DNA of 64,000 nucleotides from Isoptericola halotolerans (GTDB lineage Bacteria > Actinomycetota > Actinomycetes > Actinomycetales > Cellulomonadaceae). Location: positions 657,211 through 721,210 of the forward strand of contig NZ_PVTX01000001.1 of assembly GCF_003003075.1 (NCBI RefSeq), written 5' to 3'. Below are positions 17,353 to 28,627 of this stretch, piece by piece. The notes beneath the pieces were generated by a model. That model had not been told where the DNA came from. It searched no databases and was given only the letters and a program-made list of their open reading frames with translations. The position numbers and the translations under genes were made by a program. Each line of letters opens with the position of its first letter. The stretch's first letter is position 1.

Positions 17353-19982
17353 CCGCCACCACGGACAAGGCGACACCCGGCGGCCCCGCCGGGGAGGCCG
17401 TCGAGACGGTGACCTGCACGATCGACGAGGTCGAGGTCACCGTGCCGAAGGGGACGCTGATCATCCGCGCCGCCGAGCAGGTCGGCATCGAGATCCCCCG
17501 GTTCTGCGACCACCCGCTGCTGGAGCCGGCCGGTGCGTGCCGGCAGTGCCTCGTCGAGGTCGCCATGCCCGACCGCGAGGGCAACGTGCGGGCGATGCCC
17601 AAGCCGCAGGCGTCCTGCACCATGACGGTCACCCCGGGCATGGTCGTCAAGACCCAGCGGACCTCCGCGGTCGCCGACAAGGCGCAGGAGGGTGTCATGG
17701 AGCTGCTGCTCATGAACCACCCCCTCGACTGCCCGGTCTGCGACAAGGGCGGCGAGTGCCCGCTGCAGAACCAGGCCATGAAGAACGGCCGGGCGACGTC
17801 GCGGTTCGCGGACGTCAAGCGCACCTTCCCCAAGCCCATCCACGTCTCCTCCCAGGTGCTCCTCGACCGGGAACGGTGCGTGCTGTGCCAGCGGTGCACA
17901 CGCTTCAGCGAGGAGATCGCCGGCGACGAGTTCATCGCGCTGCAGGAGCGCGGGGCGGACCAGCAGATCGGCCGGTTCGACGAGCAGGTGCTCGACTTCG
18001 CGCCGCCGTGCGGCGGTCACGGCGAGGGCGCGCCTGGAGCAGGCCCGGCGGGCCGCTCTGCCGGACCGGTCGACGTCCCGCTCGGCATCGCGCAGCCCGA
18101 CACCTCGGGCCAGCCGTTCGCCTCCTACTTCTCGGGCAACACGGTGCAGATCTGCCCGGTGGGCGCGCTGACCAGCGCCGCGTACCGGTTCCGGTCGCGG
18201 CCGTTCGACCTGGTCTCGACCCCGAGCGTCGCCGAGCACGACGCGTGCGGGGCGGCGATCCGCATCGACCACCGCCGCGGCAAGGTGATGCGCCGGCTGG
18301 CCGGTGACGACCCGGCCGTCAACGAGGAGTGGCTCACCGACAAGGACCGCTTCGCGTTCACGTGGCAGTCGGCCCCCGACCGGATCGCGACGCCGTTGGT
18401 ACGCGAGGACGGCGAGCTGCGGCCGGCGTCGTGGGTCGAGGCGCTTGAGATCGCCGCGCAGGGCCTGGCCACGGCGCGCGACGACGGCGGGGTCGGCGTC
18501 CTGCCGGGCGGCCGGCTCACGGTCGAGGACGCCTTCGCCTGGTCCCGGTTCGCCCGGACGGTGCTGCGGACGGACGACGTCGACCAGCGCGCCCGCGTGC
18601 ACTCCGTCGAGGAGACCGCGTTCCTGGCGCACGAGGTGGCAGGCACCGGCGTCGGCGTGACGTTCGCCGACCTGGAGGCTGCTCCCGCGGTCCTGCTCGC
18701 CGGTCTGGAGGCCGAGGAGGAGGCGGGCATCACGTTCCTGCGCCTGCGCAAGGCCGTGAAGGCCGGCGCGCGCGTGTTCTCCGTCGCACCGTTCCGCAGC
18801 CGCGGACTGGCCCGGCTGGACGGGACGCTGCTCCCGACGGCGCCCGGCACGGAGGCGGACTGGCTCGGCACCCTGGCCACCCAGGCGTCCGGCGGCCTGG
18901 TGCCCGCCGGCGCGGACCGCGAGACCCTCGAGGACGTGGCCGGCGCGCTCGGCCAGGAGGGCGCCGTCGTGCTCGTGGGCGAACGCCTCGCCGGCGCACC
19001 CGGCGCGTACACCGCGGCGCTGCGGCTCGCGGAGTCGACGGGAGCACGGCTCGCCTGGATCCCGCGGCGCGCCGGTGAGCGCGGCGGGGTCGAGGCCGGT
19101 CTGCTGCCGGGCCTGCTGCCCGGTGGTCGCCCGCTCGTCGACGACGACGCCCGGGCCGAGGCGGCCGCGGCCTGGGGGGTCGACGTCGGCACCCTGCCGG
19201 ACACCCCCGGGCTGGACACCGACGGCATCCTGGACGCCCTGAGCGTCGGGCAGCTCACCGGTGCGCTGGTGGGCGGCCTCGAGCTGGCGGACCTGCCCGA
19301 CCCGGTGCACGCCCGCCGTGCCCTCGGGGCGGCCCGGTTCGTCGTGGCCCTCGAGGTGCGGCACACCGAGGCCACCGCGCTCGCCGACGTCGTGCTCCCC
19401 GTCGCACCGCCCGTCGAGCGGGCGGGCTCCTACTGGAACTGGGAGGGCCGCGTGCGGTCCTTCGGCCAGGCGCTGGAGTCCTCCGCGCTGCCCGACCACC
19501 GGGTGCTCGACGCGCTCGCCGCGCAGCTCGACGTGGACCTCGGCGCGGCCGAGCCCCTCGCGGCGCACCGGGCGATCGCGGCGTTCGGCGCCTGGCGGGG
19601 ACAGCGGGCCGACGCCCCGCAGGCCGGCCCGCCGGAGCCTCCCGCGGTGGCGGCCGGCACCGCCGTCCTCGCGAGCTGGCACCTGCTCCTCGACGACGGC
19701 GCCCTGCAGGACGGCGAGGAGCACCTGGCGGGCTCGGCGAAGCGTCCGGTGGCCCGGGTCAGCGCGGTCACGGCGGCCGGGTTCGACGTGTTCGACGGTG
19801 ACCTGGTGACGGTCTCCACCGACCGCGGCTCGATCACCGTGCCGGTGGCGATCACGGAGATGGTCGACCACGTGGTCTGGCTGCCGACGGCGTCACGCGG
19901 GTGCCGGGTCCACGACGACCTGGGTGCCGGGCCGGGCGCGCCGGTGCGGATCGCGCCGGCCGAGAAGGGAGACGACGCATGA
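17349..19982 (+). CDS. nuoG: NADH-quinone oxidoreductase subunit G, N7 cluster ligands lost
   Basis: NuoG is the large peripheral-arm subunit that wires electrons from NuoE/F to NuoI. The 877-residue protein keeps the [2Fe-2S] ligands C53, C64, C67 and C90. It also keeps the N5 ligands H124, C128, C131 and C137, and the N4 ligands C177, C180, C183 and C269 (ICPVG). The site that normally holds the off-pathway N7 cluster (CxxCxxxC...C) reads [10 protein letters not shown]...LTDKD, with A295, D298, A302 and T330 at the four ligand positions. A Gly/Pro/Ala-rich insertion lies at about residues 218-240. The molybdopterin-oxidoreductase-like C-terminal half is complete. It is ATGA-coupled to nuoF and nuoH. 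Confidence 0.96.
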   Translation: MTATTDKATPGGPAGEAVETVTCTIDEVEVTVPKGTLIIRAAEQVGIEIPRFCDHPLLEPAGACRQCLVEVAMPDREGNVRAMPKPQASCTMTVTPGMVVKTQRTSAVADKAQEGVMELLLMNHPLDCPVCDKGGECPLQNQAMKNGRATSRFADVKRTFPKPIHVSSQVLLDRERCVLCQRCTRFSEEIAGDEFIALQERGADQQIGRFDEQVLDFAPPCGGHGEGAPGAGPAGRSAGPVDVPLGIAQPDTSGQPFASYFSGNTVQICPVGALTSAAYRFRSRPFDLVSTPSVAEHDACGAAIRIDHRRGKVMRRLAGDDPAVNEEWLTDKDRFAFTWQSAPDRIATPLVREDGELRPASWVEALEIAAQGLATARDDGGVGVLPGGRLTVEDAFAWSRFARTVLRTDDVDQRARVHSVEETAFLAHEVAGTGVGVTFADLEAAPAVLLAGLEAEEEAGITFLRLRKAVKAGARVFSVAPFRSRGLARLDGTLLPTAPGTEADWLGTLATQASGGLVPAGADRETLEDVAGALGQEGAVVLVGERLAGAPGAYTAALRLAESTGARLAWIPRRAGERGGVEAGLLPGLLPGGRPLVDDDARAEAAAAWGVDVGTLPDTPGLDTDGILDALSVGQLTGALVGGLELADLPDPVHARRALGAARFVVALEVRHTEATALADVVLPVAPPVERAGSYWNWEGRVRSFGQALESSALPDHRVLDALAAQLDVDLGAAEPLAAHRAIAAFGAWRGQRADAPQAGPPEPPAVAAGTAVLASWHLLLDDGALQDGEEHLAGSAKRPVARVSAVTAAGFDVFDGDLVTVSTDRGSITVPVAITEMVDHVVWLPTASRGCRVHDDLGAGPGAPVRIAPAEKGDDA

Positions 19983-21316
19983 TCCCCGGGGTCGCCGCCG
20001 ACTTCAGCGCGGACACGATCGTCACGACGATCGTCAAGGCCGTGCTCATCATCGTGTTCCTGCTCACGAGCGTGCTCTTCGCGATCTGGTTCGAGCGCAA
20101 GGTCGTGGCCCGCATGCAGCTGCGCCCCGGCCCGAACTGGCACGGACCGATCGGACTGCTGCAGTCGCTGGCCGACGCGATGAAGCTGCTGCTCAAGGAG
20201 GACCTGACGGTGACGCGGGCCGACCGTGTCATGTACCTGCTGGCGCCGATGATCTCGGTGTTCTGCGCGCTGCTCGTCTTCGCCGTCATCCCGTTCGGCC
20301 CGAGCGTCACGATCCCCTTCACCGACTACTCCACGCCGGCCCAGCTGACGGACTTCCCCGTGGCGACGCTGTACGTGCTGGCGTGCGCCTCCATCGGCGT
20401 CTACGGCATCGTGCTCGGCGGCTGGTCCTCCGGCTCGACCTACCCGCTGCTGGGCGCCGTGCGGTCCACGGCCCAGGTCATCAGCTACGAGCTCGCGATG
20501 GGGCTGTCCCTGGTGAGCGTCTTCATCATGGCCGGCTCGATGTCGACCTCGTCGATCGTGGAGTCGCAGACGGCCCTGTGGTGGTTCCTGCCGCTGGCGC
20601 CCGCGTTCGTCGTGTACATCATCTCGATGGTGGGCGAGACGAACCGGCTGCCCTTCGACCTGCCCGAGGCGGAGGGCGAGCTGGTCTCCGGCTACATGAC
20701 CGAGTACTCGTCGATGAAGTTCGCCTGGTTCTTCCTGGCCGAGTACATCGCGATGATCAACGTCTCCGCCGTCGCCACGACGCTGTTCCTCGGCGGGTGG
20801 CGCGCCCCGTGGCCGCTGTCGATGATCGGCGACGGGGTCCTCAACACCGGCTGGTGGCCGGTGCTGTGGTTCCTGGCCAAGGTCTGGGTGCTGATGTTCT
20901 TCTTCGTGTGGGTGCGCGGCACGCTGCTGCGGCTGCGCTACGACCAGTTCATGGTGTTCGGCTGGAAGGTCCTCATCCCGTTCGCCCTCGTCTGGCTGGT
21001 GGCCCTGGCGTCGTTCCGCTGGGCCGGTCTGTCAGGGGTGACCCGCACGCAGATGATCGTGGCGATCCTGGTGGTGTTCGCCCTGGTGATGGTGGTGCTG
21101 TGGCTGTGGCCGCAGCGCAAGGCGCCCGACAGAGCGGCGGCCGACGGCGCAGGCCCGGAGGGCGGCGGGTTCGACGCGTTCGCGGGCGGCTATCCCGTCC
21201 CGCCGCTGCCCGGACAGGCGCTGCCGGCCTCGCCGCGCGCCCGTCGCACGGTGCCGCCGGCACCGCAGGACCCCCCGGCTTCCCCGGCCGACGTCGACGC
21301 GGAGGAGACGCGATGA
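19979..21316 (+). CDS. nuoH: NADH-quinone oxidoreductase subunit H
   Basis: NuoH is the membrane subunit joining the two arms and forming the quinone entry chamber. The 445-residue protein has about eight to nine membrane helices, with [16 protein letters not shown], the acidic loop [21 protein letters not shown] (of which NRLPFD and EAE are central), and [10 protein letters not shown]. It is longer than the usual 330-350 residues owing to a Pro/Ala-rich cytoplasmic tail after about residue 385, as seen in other actinobacteria. It overlaps nuoG and nuoI by 4 bp. Confidence 0.98.
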   Translation: MIPGVAADFSADTIVTTIVKAVLIIVFLLTSVLFAIWFERKVVARMQLRPGPNWHGPIGLLQSLADAMKLLLKEDLTVTRADRVMYLLAPMISVFCALLVFAVIPFGPSVTIPFTDYSTPAQLTDFPVATLYVLACASIGVYGIVLGGWSSGSTYPLLGAVRSTAQVISYELAMGLSLVSVFIMAGSMSTSSIVESQTALWWFLPLAPAFVVYIISMVGETNRLPFDLPEAEGELVSGYMTEYSSMKFAWFFLAEYIAMINVSAVATTLFLGGWRAPWPLSMIGDGVLNTGWWPVLWFLAKVWVLMFFFVWVRGTLLRLRYDQFMVFGWKVLIPFALVWLVALASFRWAGLSGVTRTQMIVAILVVFALVMVVLWLWPQRKAPDRAAADGAGPEGGGFDAFAGGYPVPPLPGQALPASPRARRTVPPAPQDPPASPADVDAEETR

Positions 21317-22137
21317 CCGACAAGCCGTACGAGCCGCTGCGCCCGACCAAGGGACCGGTGGGCGAGCTGTTCGCCCCGGTCGCCGGGTTCGGCGTGACGT
21401 TCTCGTCGATGTTCCGACCGGCCGTCACCGAGGAGTACCCCCGGAAGAAGACGGCCCCCCAGTCCCGCTACCACGGGCGCCACCAGCTCAACCGGTACGC
21501 CGACGGCCTGGAGAAGTGCATCGGCTGCGAGCTGTGCGCCTGGGCGTGCCCGGCCGACGCGATCTACGTCGAAGGTGCGGACAACGCGGACCTGCCGGAG
21601 AACGACGGCTCGGCCGAGCCGGTGCACATGTCGCCCGGTGAGCGGTACGGCCGCGTCTACCAGATCAACTACCTGCGCTGCATCTTCTGCGCGCTGTGCA
21701 TCGAGGCGTGCCCCACGCGGGCGCTCACGATGAGCAACGACTACGAGATCGCCGGCCCCAGCCGGGAGGGAATGATCTACGAGAAGCAGGACATCCTGGC
21801 GCCGCTGGCCGAGGGGATGCTCGCCGGTCCGCACCCGATGGTGGAGGGCACCACCGACACGGAGTACTACCGGGGCGAGGTCACGGCACCCACCGCCGCG
21901 CAGGTGGACTGGGTGCGTGAGCGCCGCCCGGACGAGCCCACGCTGGACGCGGCAGCCGCCGTCGTCGCCGGTGACGCCCCGCCACCCACGCCCGACCAGC
22001 ACCGGCTGCGGCCCGACCAGGACCGCGCCGTGGCGACGCGGGCCGCGGCCGAGGAGTCCAACATCGACGGCCGCTCCGCGGCGCGCGAGCGCGAGGCCCG
22101 CGGGTCGTCGCGGGTGGGTCAGGGGGGCGCGCGATGA
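21313..22137 (+). CDS. nuoI: NADH-quinone oxidoreductase subunit I
   Basis: NuoI carries the N6a and N6b [4Fe-4S] clusters leading to N2. The 274-residue protein has the two ferredoxin motifs [12 protein letters not shown] (C69, C72, C75, C79) and [12 protein letters not shown] (C123, C126, C129, C133). A charged tail follows after about residue 215, beyond the conserved family end. It overlaps nuoH and nuoJ by 4 bp each. Confidence 0.98.
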   Translation: MTDKPYEPLRPTKGPVGELFAPVAGFGVTFSSMFRPAVTEEYPRKKTAPQSRYHGRHQLNRYADGLEKCIGCELCAWACPADAIYVEGADNADLPENDGSAEPVHMSPGERYGRVYQINYLRCIFCALCIEACPTRALTMSNDYEIAGPSREGMIYEKQDILAPLAEGMLAGPHPMVEGTTDTEYYRGEVTAPTAAQVDWVRERRPDEPTLDAAAAVVAGDAPPPTPDQHRLRPDQDRAVATRAAAEESNIDGRSAAREREARGSSRVGQGGAR

Positions 22138-22931
22138 GCGGCGGCGAGGAGGTCCTCTTCTGGACGCTGGCACCGCTGATGGTGATCGCCGCCGCCGGGC
22201 TGCTCGTGGTCCGCCGTGCCGTGCACGCCGCCGTCTGCGTGGTGTTCGTGATGATCGGCCTGGCGGTGCTCTACGTGGCGCAGGAGGCGCCGTTCCTCGG
22301 GATCGTCCAGGTCGTCGTCTACACCGGCGCCGTGATGATGCTCTTCCTCTTCGTGCTGATGCTCGTGGGGGTCGACGCCGCGGACTCGCTCACGGAGACG
22401 ATCCGCGGCCAGCGCTGGATCGGGTTGCTGCTCGGTGCCGGTCTGGCCGCGGTGCTGCTCGGCGTCGTCGCCCAGGCGACCTTCCCGCCGTCGGTCGGGC
22501 TCGCCCAGGCCAACGCCGTCACCAACCCGGTGGCGCTGGCCCGGGTGCTGATGCAGGACTACGTGGTCGCGATGGAGGTCGTCGGGATCCTGCTGGTCAC
22601 GGCGGCGCTCGCGGGCCTGGTGCTCACGCACCGGCGCCGGCTCGGCAAGAAGCCGACGCAGCGTGCGCTGGCGGAGGCGAAGGTGGCCCTGCTGCCCACC
22701 GGTCGCCAGCTCACGCCGCTGCCCGCGCCGGGCGTCTACGCCCAGAACAACGCGATGGACACCCCGGCGCTCGACCCGGAGGGTCGCCCGCTGGAGCACT
22801 CCGTGCCGCGCGTGCTGCGCATCCGCGGCCAGCAGCGCTCCGCGACGGAGCTCCTCACCGCGGAGGAGACGCTGGTGCAACGCATCCAGCTGGACCGGCC
22901 CGCGCCGGCCGAGAACGGGGAGGACCGCTGA
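22134..22931 (+). CDS. nuoJ: NADH-quinone oxidoreductase subunit J
   Basis: NuoJ is a membrane-arm subunit with five helices. The 265-residue protein shows the signature [20 protein letters not shown] (helix 3, the flexible pi-bulge helix of complex I). A hydrophilic tail of about 90 residues follows the last helix at about residue 165. It overlaps nuoI by 4 bp, and its TGA shares one base with the nuoK ATG. Confidence 0.97.
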   Translation: MSGGEEVLFWTLAPLMVIAAAGLLVVRRAVHAAVCVVFVMIGLAVLYVAQEAPFLGIVQVVVYTGAVMMLFLFVLMLVGVDAADSLTETIRGQRWIGLLLGAGLAAVLLGVVAQATFPPSVGLAQANAVTNPVALARVLMQDYVVAMEVVGILLVTAALAGLVLTHRRRLGKKPTQRALAEAKVALLPTGRQLTPLPAPGVYAQNNAMDTPALDPEGRPLEHSVPRVLRIRGQQRSATELLTAEETLVQRIQLDRPAPAENGEDR

Positions 22932-23230
22932 TGGACCTCGTCAACTACCTCTATCTCGCGTCGATCCTGTTCGCGCTCGGTGCCACCACGGTGCTGCTGC
23001 GGCGCAACGCGATCGTCGTGTTCATGGGGGTCGAGCTGATGCTGAACGCCACCAACCTGGCGCTCGTGACGTTCGCCCGCCTGCACGGCGACATCACCGG
23101 ACAGGTCCTCGCCTTCTTCGTCATGGTGGTGGCCGCCGCGGAGGTCGTCGTCGGCCTGGCGATCATCGTGACGATCTTCCGTGCCCGCCGGTCGGCCTCG
23201 GTCGACGACGTCAACCTGCTCAAGAGCTAG
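22931..23230 (+). CDS. nuoK: NADH-quinone oxidoreductase subunit K
   Basis: NuoK is an MrpC-like proton-path subunit with three membrane helices. The 99-residue protein shows the conserved glutamates in [12 protein letters not shown] and [12 protein letters not shown], which lie in the hydrophilic axis of the membrane arm. The length is the family norm. It is joined to nuoJ by TGATG. Confidence 0.98.
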   Translation: MDLVNYLYLASILFALGATTVLLRRNAIVVFMGVELMLNATNLALVTFARLHGDITGQVLAFFVMVVAAAEVVVGLAIIVTIFRARRSASVDDVNLLKS

Positions 23231-23247
23231 AGGGGCCGACGACTTCG

Positions 23248-25200
23248 ATGATGCAGACTCTTTCGCTCGCGCCCTGGTTGGTCGCCACGCCGCTCGTCGG
23301 AGCGGCGCTGCTGCTCCTGGTCGGCCGGCTCAGCGACCGCTGGGGGCACTGGCTCGGCGTGCTGGCCTCGACGGCGACGTTCGTGATCGGCCTCGTGATC
23401 CTGCTCGACATGCTCGGCGTGGCCGCCGAGGACCGGGTGGGCGTCCACACCACGGCGAGCTGGATCGACGTCGGCCCGCTGCAGGTGGACCTCGGGTTCC
23501 AGGTGGACCCGCTGTCGATGACGTTCGTCATGCTGATCACCTTCGTCGGCTCGCTGATCCACCTGTACTCCGTGGCGTACATGTCCCACGACCGCGACCG
23601 CCGCCGGTTCTTCGCGTACCTCAACCTGTTCGTGGCCGCGATGCTGCTGCTCGTGCTCGCGGACTCCTACCTGCTGCTGTTCGTCGGCTGGGAGGGCGTG
23701 GGCCTGGCCTCGTTCCTGCTCATCGGGTTCTGGGACCACCACCTGCCCAACGCGGTGGCGGGCAAGAAGGCGTTCGTCATGAACCGCGTGGGGGACATGG
23801 GCCTCATCGCGGCGATGATGCTCATGCTCGCGACGTTCGGCGGGGTGGACTTCGCCACGGTGCTCGGCTCGGCCGACGCGGCGGACCAGGGCACGACGAC
23901 GGCGATCGGCCTGCTGCTCCTGCTGGCGGCCTGCGGCAAGTCGGCCCAGCTGCCGCTGCAGGCGTGGCTCGGGGACGCGATGGCCGGCCCGACGCCGGTC
24001 TCCGCCCTCATCCACGCCGCCACGATGGTGACCGCGGGCGTCTATCTCCTGGTCCGCTCGGGACCGCTGCTGGAGGCGGCGCCGGACGCCCAGCTCGTCA
24101 TCGCGGTCGTGGGTGCTCTGACCCTGCTGTTCGGCGCGATCGTCGGCTGCGCCAAGGACGACATCAAGAAGGCGCTGGCCGCCTCGACGATGTCCCAGAT
24201 CGGCTACATGATGCTCGCCGCGGGCCTCGGCCCCGTCGGGTACGCGTTCGCGATCTTCCACCTGCTGACGCACGGCTTCTTCAAGGCGGGCCTGTTCCTC
24301 GGGGCGGGCTCGGTCATGCACGCGATGGACGACGACGTGAACATGCGCCGGTTCGGCGGCCTGGCCCGGCTGCTGCCGGTCACCGCGATCACGATGGGCC
24401 TCGGCTGGCTGGCGATCCTCGGCGTCCCGCCGTTCTCCGGCTTCTACTCCAAGGACAAGATCATCGAGGTCGCGTTCGTGGGCGAGGGCTGGCGGCCGTG
24501 GGTGTTCGGGACGGTCGCCCTGGTGGGCGCCGGGATCACCGCCTACTACATGTCGCGGCTGTTCTTCATGACGTTCATGGGCCGACGGCGGTGGGCCACC
24601 GAGCTCGCGGGCGGTGCGGGGCGCGACGGTGCGGACGGCGACGAGGCCCCCGTGCGGCACCCGCACGAGTCCCCGTGGCTCATGACGCTGCCGATGATCG
24701 TGCTCGCGATCGGGTCGGTCGGGCTCGGCTTCGTGCTGAACGCCGGCGACCGGTTCGTGCACTGGCTCGAGCCGGTGACGGGGCACGCCGAGCACCACGA
24801 GCCGGTCCTGCCGATCTGGCTGATCGTGACCCTGACGCTCGTCCTCGTGGTCCTCGGCGCGGCCCTCGCGTTCGTGCAGTACGCCGTGCGGCGGGTGCCG
24901 ACGACGCCGCCACCGGCCCCGGCGCTGGTGCGTGCGGCTCGGGTGGACCTGCACCAGGACGACGTCAACGAAGGGCTCGTGATGCTGCCGGGCAGGGTGC
25001 TGACGCGGTCGCTGGTCTTCGCGGACCGCACGGCGGTCGACGCCGGGTGGCTGGGTCTGGCCGGGGGCGTGGGACGCCTGGGCGGGCGGCTGCGAAGCAT
25101 GCAGTCCGGGTACGTCCGGCAGTACGCCGCGATGACCCTGGGTGGTCTGGGCGTGATCGTGCTCGTGATCTGGCTGGTCTCCGGCCAGGGGGCGAGCTGA
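23248..25200 (+). CDS. nuoL: NADH-quinone oxidoreductase subunit L
   Basis: NuoL is the distal antiporter-like proton pump of complex I with its long lateral helix. The 650-residue protein has the antiporter signatures [20 protein letters not shown] (key Glu in GWEGVG), the lysine-bearing [29 protein letters not shown], and FYSKDKI. The C-terminal region has a transverse-helix segment and a final membrane anchor. Two ATGs (23248, 23251) are possible starts; a GAGGGG lies 12-15 nt upstream. It follows nuoK by 17 bp. Confidence 0.97.
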   Translation: MMQTLSLAPWLVATPLVGAALLLLVGRLSDRWGHWLGVLASTATFVIGLVILLDMLGVAAEDRVGVHTTASWIDVGPLQVDLGFQVDPLSMTFVMLITFVGSLIHLYSVAYMSHDRDRRRFFAYLNLFVAAMLLLVLADSYLLLFVGWEGVGLASFLLIGFWDHHLPNAVAGKKAFVMNRVGDMGLIAAMMLMLATFGGVDFATVLGSADAADQGTTTAIGLLLLLAACGKSAQLPLQAWLGDAMAGPTPVSALIHAATMVTAGVYLLVRSGPLLEAAPDAQLVIAVVGALTLLFGAIVGCAKDDIKKALAASTMSQIGYMMLAAGLGPVGYAFAIFHLLTHGFFKAGLFLGAGSVMHAMDDDVNMRRFGGLARLLPVTAITMGLGWLAILGVPPFSGFYSKDKIIEVAFVGEGWRPWVFGTVALVGAGITAYYMSRLFFMTFMGRRRWATELAGGAGRDGADGDEAPVRHPHESPWLMTLPMIVLAIGSVGLGFVLNAGDRFVHWLEPVTGHAEHHEPVLPIWLIVTLTLVLVVLGAALAFVQYAVRRVPTTPPPAPALVRAARVDLHQDDVNEGLVMLPGRVLTRSLVFADRTAVDAGWLGLAGGVGRLGGRLRSMQSGYVRQYAAMTLGGLGVIVLVIWLVSGQGAS

Positions 25201-25218
25201 GGCGTGGAAGGGATGATG

Positions 25219-26826
25219 ATGTCCGGCTTTCCCTGGGTGACTGCCCTCGTGGTGTGGCCGCTGGTCGCGGCGGCGGCGACGGTGCTGACCGGCGTGGGGC
25301 GCGGGCGCCCGGCGTCGGGTGCCGCGAGCGGAGGTGGCGCGTTCAGCGCCGGCACGGCCCGCACGGTGGCCCTGGTGGGCGCGCTGGTCGAGGTGGCGCT
25401 GCTGGTGGGGGCGTTCCTCGCCTTCGACACCTCGGCGGCGGGCACCCACCAGCTGACCGAGACGTACGCGTGGATCCCGGCGCTGGGGGCGAGCTACGCC
25501 GTCGGCGTCGACGGGGTGTCCCTGCTGCTCGTGGCGCTCAGCGTGGGGCTCGTGCCGCTGGTGATCCTCGCCGCCTGGCACGAGCAGGGCGGGGACCACG
25601 TCCGGCTGCGGCGCTACCTCGCCACGGTGCTGGTGCTGCTGTCCTTCATGGTCGTGGTGTTCACGGCGCGTGACGTGTTCCTGTTCTACGTGGTCTTCGA
25701 GGCCATGCTGATCCCGGCGTACTTCCTCGTGGGCGGGTTCGGGCAGGGGGCGCAGCGCCGGTACGCGGCGGTGAAGTTCCTGCTGTTCTCGCTCGCGGGC
25801 GGGCTCGTGATGCTGGCCGCCGTGGTCGCGCTGTACCTCCAGGTGCCGGTCGACCCGGCCACGGGGCTGCGCCCCGAGGACGCGTTCCTCACGGACAACC
25901 TCACCGGTCTGGCGCTCGACCCGACCGCCGAGCGGCTCATGTTCTGCGCCTTCTTCCTGGCGTTCGCGATCAAGGCGCCGATGTTCCCCGTGCACACCTG
26001 GCTGCCGGACGTGACGCAGAACGCCACCCCGGGCACCTCGACGCTGCTCATCTGCGTGCTCGACAAGGTGGGCACCTTCGGGATGCTGACGCTCTGCCTG
26101 CCGATCTTCCCGGCGGCGAGCCGGTGGGCGGCACCGGCGATCATCGTGCTCGCCGTGATCTCGATCCTGTACGGCGCGATCCTCGCTATCGGCCAGACCG
26201 ACGTGCTGCGGCTGATCGGCTACACCTCGGTGTCGCACTTCGGGTTCATCATCCTGGGGATCTTCACCTTCACGTCGCTCGGGATCGCGGGCTCGAGCTT
26301 CATGATGCTCAACCACGGCATCTCCACCGGCGCGCTGTTCCTCCTGGCCGGTTTCGCGATCGCCCGGCACCCGCGGCGCAGCCAGCAGATCGCCGACTAC
26401 GGCGGGATGCGCAAGGTCGCACCCGTGCTGGGCGGGACGTTCCTCGTGGCAGGCCTCTCGGCGCTCGCCCTGCCGGGGCTGGCCACGTTCGTCTCGGAGA
26501 TCATGGTCTTCCTCGGCGCGTTCGCCCGGTGGCCCGTCCCGGTGCTGGTGGCCGTCCCTGCCGTCGTGCTCGCCGCCGTCTACGTGCTGCTGACCTACCA
26601 GCGCATGTTCACCGGCGAGGTGGGTGCCGACGTCGTCGGGGCGAAGGACCTGGACGTCCGCGAGAAGACGGTCGCCGGTGTGCTGGTGGCCGCGCTGGTG
26701 GTGCTGGGGCTGATGCCCGGACCGGCGCTGGACTACGTGCGCGAGCCCGCGGGCGTCTCCGTGGAGCACGTGGGTGAGACCGATCCCGAGCCCGTGCTCG
26801 GGGCCCTCGAGGGGAGCGACCAGTGA
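25219..26826 (+). CDS. nuoM: NADH-quinone oxidoreductase subunit M
   Basis: NuoM is the second antiporter-like proton-pumping subunit. The protein (535 residues from this start) has FYVVFEAMLIPAYFLVG with its essential Glu, IKAPMFPVHTWLPDVTQNATP (key Lys), SHFGFIILG and LNHGISTGALFLL. Four starts are possible: GTG 25204 and ATG 25213, 25216 and 25219. I prefer 25219 because GGAAGGG lies 6 nt upstream. The stop overlaps the nuoN GTG by 4 bp. Confidence 0.96.
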   Translation: MSGFPWVTALVVWPLVAAAATVLTGVGRGRPASGAASGGGAFSAGTARTVALVGALVEVALLVGAFLAFDTSAAGTHQLTETYAWIPALGASYAVGVDGVSLLLVALSVGLVPLVILAAWHEQGGDHVRLRRYLATVLVLLSFMVVVFTARDVFLFYVVFEAMLIPAYFLVGGFGQGAQRRYAAVKFLLFSLAGGLVMLAAVVALYLQVPVDPATGLRPEDAFLTDNLTGLALDPTAERLMFCAFFLAFAIKAPMFPVHTWLPDVTQNATPGTSTLLICVLDKVGTFGMLTLCLPIFPAASRWAAPAIIVLAVISILYGAILAIGQTDVLRLIGYTSVSHFGFIILGIFTFTSLGIAGSSFMMLNHGISTGALFLLAGFAIARHPRRSQQIADYGGMRKVAPVLGGTFLVAGLSALALPGLATFVSEIMVFLGAFARWPVPVLVAVPAVVLAAVYVLLTYQRMFTGEVGADVVGAKDLDVREKTVAGVLVAALVVLGLMPGPALDYVREPAGVSVEHVGETDPEPVLGALEGSDQ

Positions 26827-28583
26827 TCGAGTTCGAGGCACCTGTCATCGACTGGGCCGTCCTGACCCCCGTCCTCGTGGTGCTGGCCGCCGGCGTGGTC
26901 GGCGTGCTGATCGAGGCGTTCGTGCCCGACCGGGGCCGCCGCACCACGCAGATCGTGCTCACGCTGGCGGCGCTCACCGGCTCGCTCGTGTCGGTGGTGC
27001 TGCTGTGGGACCGCGTGACCACCGAGGGGTACGCGTTCGTCGTCGACGGCACGTTCCTGCTGACCCCGTTCACGCTGGGCATCCAGGCCGTGGTGGCCGT
27101 GCTCGCCGTGCTCGGCGTGCTGGTGATCGCCGACCGGACGCGCACCGGCCAGGACGCGTTCGCCCCCACGGCCGCGGCCGTGCCCGGCACCACCTACGAG
27201 GACGCCGCGCGGGAGGCCGGGCTGCAGCAGACGGAGATCTACCCGCTGGTGCTCTTCGCCACCGGTGGCATGCTGCTCTTCCCCGCCACGGACAACCTCA
27301 TCGTGCTGTTCATCGCCCTCGAGGTGCTGTCCCTGCCGCTGTACGTGCTGTGCGCCACGGCCCGCCGCCGCCGGCTGCTGAGCCAGGAGGCGGCGTTCAA
27401 GTACTTCCTGCTCGGGTCGTTCGCGAGCGCGATCATGCTGTTCGGCATCGCGCTGGTCTACGGGTTCGCGGGCACGGTGAGCCTCGAGGGTGCGCTCTTC
27501 GTGCTGGTGCACCCCGAGAGCCAGGTGCTCGAGATGATGCCGTCCCTGGTGATCGCCGGGGTGCTCCTCATCACGGTGGGTCTGCTGTTCAAGATCGGGG
27601 CGGCCCCGTTCCACACGTGGACGCCGGACGTCTACCAGGGTGCGCCCACCCCGATCACCGGCTTCATGGCGGCCTGCGTCAAGGCGGCCGCCGTCGGCGC
27701 GCTGGTGCGGGTGGTCTTCACCCTGGCGGCCGGGCTGGACGAGCCCCTGCGACGCGACCTCGAGGTCGGGCTGTGGGCCGTGGCGATCCTCACGATGCTG
27801 ATCGGCACCGTCGCCGGCGCCGTCCAGACCGACGTCAAGCGGATGCTCGCGTACTCGTCGATCGCGCACGCCGGGTTCCTCGCGGTCGCGTTCGTGGGCT
27901 TCTCCGAGACCGGCGCCGGCGCGGTGCTCTTCTACGTCCTCGCCTACGGGCTGGCCACGCTCGGAGCCTTCGCGGTGGCGACCCTCGTGCGCGAGCAGGA
28001 CGCCGACGGCGTGGTCCTCGGGGAGGCGACCCACCTGTCGCAGTGGGCCGGGCTCGCCCGTCGCTCGCCGTGGCTCGCGGCCGCGTTCTCGCTGTTCCTG
28101 CTGTCGATGGCCGGCATCCCGCTCACGGCGGGGTTCATCGCGAAGTTCGGCGTGTTCTCGGCGGCCGTGGCGGCCGGCGCCTGGCCGCTGGCCGTGCTCG
28201 GCGTGCTCGCCTCGGCCGTCGCGGTGTTCTTCTACGTGCGGCTCATCGTGCTCATGGTGCTCACGCCTCCCACCGAGGAGTCCGAGCACCCGGAGCACGT
28301 CGAGGACGGCGCCGAACCTGCTGCCGCCGGGACATCGCGGGCCGACGACGCCGCGCCGGCCGACGACGCCGCGCCGGCCGACGACGCCGCGCCGGCGACG
28401 GGCACGCTCACCGCCGCGCGGGCCACCCTCGCCCGGGCCTCCGTGGTGGTGGTCGCCTCCCGCGGGCCGGCGACGGTGGCGATCGTGCTGTGCGCGGTCG
28501 GGGTCGTGCTGCTCGGGGTCGTGCCGCAGGTCGCCCTCGACTGGGCGGCTCAGGCGGCGACGTTCCGCCCGCTGCAGCCGTGA
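26823..28583 (+). CDS. nuoN: NADH-quinone oxidoreductase subunit N
   Basis: NuoN is the third antiporter-like subunit, nearest the quinone arm. The 586-residue protein has ALEVLSLPLYVL (key Glu), KIGAAPFHTWTPDVYQGAPTP (key Lys), MLAYSSIAHAGFL and AGIPLTAGFIAKF. The GTG start overlaps nuoM. Before the final helix lies an acidic Ala/Asp/Pro linker built from three copies of an 18-bp unit (28341-28394), in a segment not conserved in the family. It is the last nuo gene. Confidence 0.97.
   Translation: MIEFEAPVIDWAVLTPVLVVLAAGVVGVLIEAFVPDRGRRTTQIVLTLAALTGSLVSVVLLWDRVTTEGYAFVVDGTFLLTPFTLGIQAVVAVLAVLGVLVIADRTRTGQDAFAPTAAAVPGTTYEDAAREAGLQQTEIYPLVLFATGGMLLFPATDNLIVLFIALEVLSLPLYVLCATARRRRLLSQEAAFKYFLLGSFASAIMLFGIALVYGFAGTVSLEGALFVLVHPESQVLEMMPSLVIAGVLLITVGLLFKIGAAPFHTWTPDVYQGAPTPITGFMAACVKAAAVGALVRVVFTLAAGLDEPLRRDLEVGLWAVAILTMLIGTVAGAVQTDVKRMLAYSSIAHAGFLAVAFVGFSETGAGAVLFYVLAYGLATLGAFAVATLVREQDADGVVLGEATHLSQWAGLARRSPWLAAAFSLFLLSMAGIPLTAGFIAKFGVFSAAVAAGAWPLAVLGVLASAVAVFFYVRLIVLMVLTPPTEESEHPEHVEDGAEPAAAGTSRADDAAPADDAAPADDAAPATGTLTAARATLARASVVVVASRGPATVAIVLCAVGVVLLGVVPQVALDWAAQAATFRPLQP
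28341..28394 (+). repeat. Triple 18-bp in-frame repeat in nuoN
   Basis: Three identical copies of GCCGACGACGCCGCGCCG encode ADDAAP three times in the cytoplasmic or periplasmic linker before the last NuoN helix. The period is a multiple of three, so copy-number change would keep the frame. Likely variable between strains. Confidence 0.9.
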
Positions 28584-28615
28584 CTCCCGGTTCGCTGCGG
28601 GCCGGTCCGGCCAGA

Positions 28616-28621
28616 TAGGTT
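28616..28621 (+). promoter_or_regulatory. -10 box of leaderless polyprenyl synthase promoter
   Basis: TAGGTT is followed by 6 nt and the GTG start at 28628. There is no Shine-Dalgarno sequence, so a leaderless transcript independent of the nuo operon is likely. Confidence 0.55.
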
Positions 28622-28627
28622 CGGACC

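Noticed and set aside
23227..26841. A 1204-codon open frame opposite nuoL and nuoM
   Set aside because: It is His/Arg/Gln-rich shadow of two well recognised complex I genes, which also account for the overlap with their ribosome sites.
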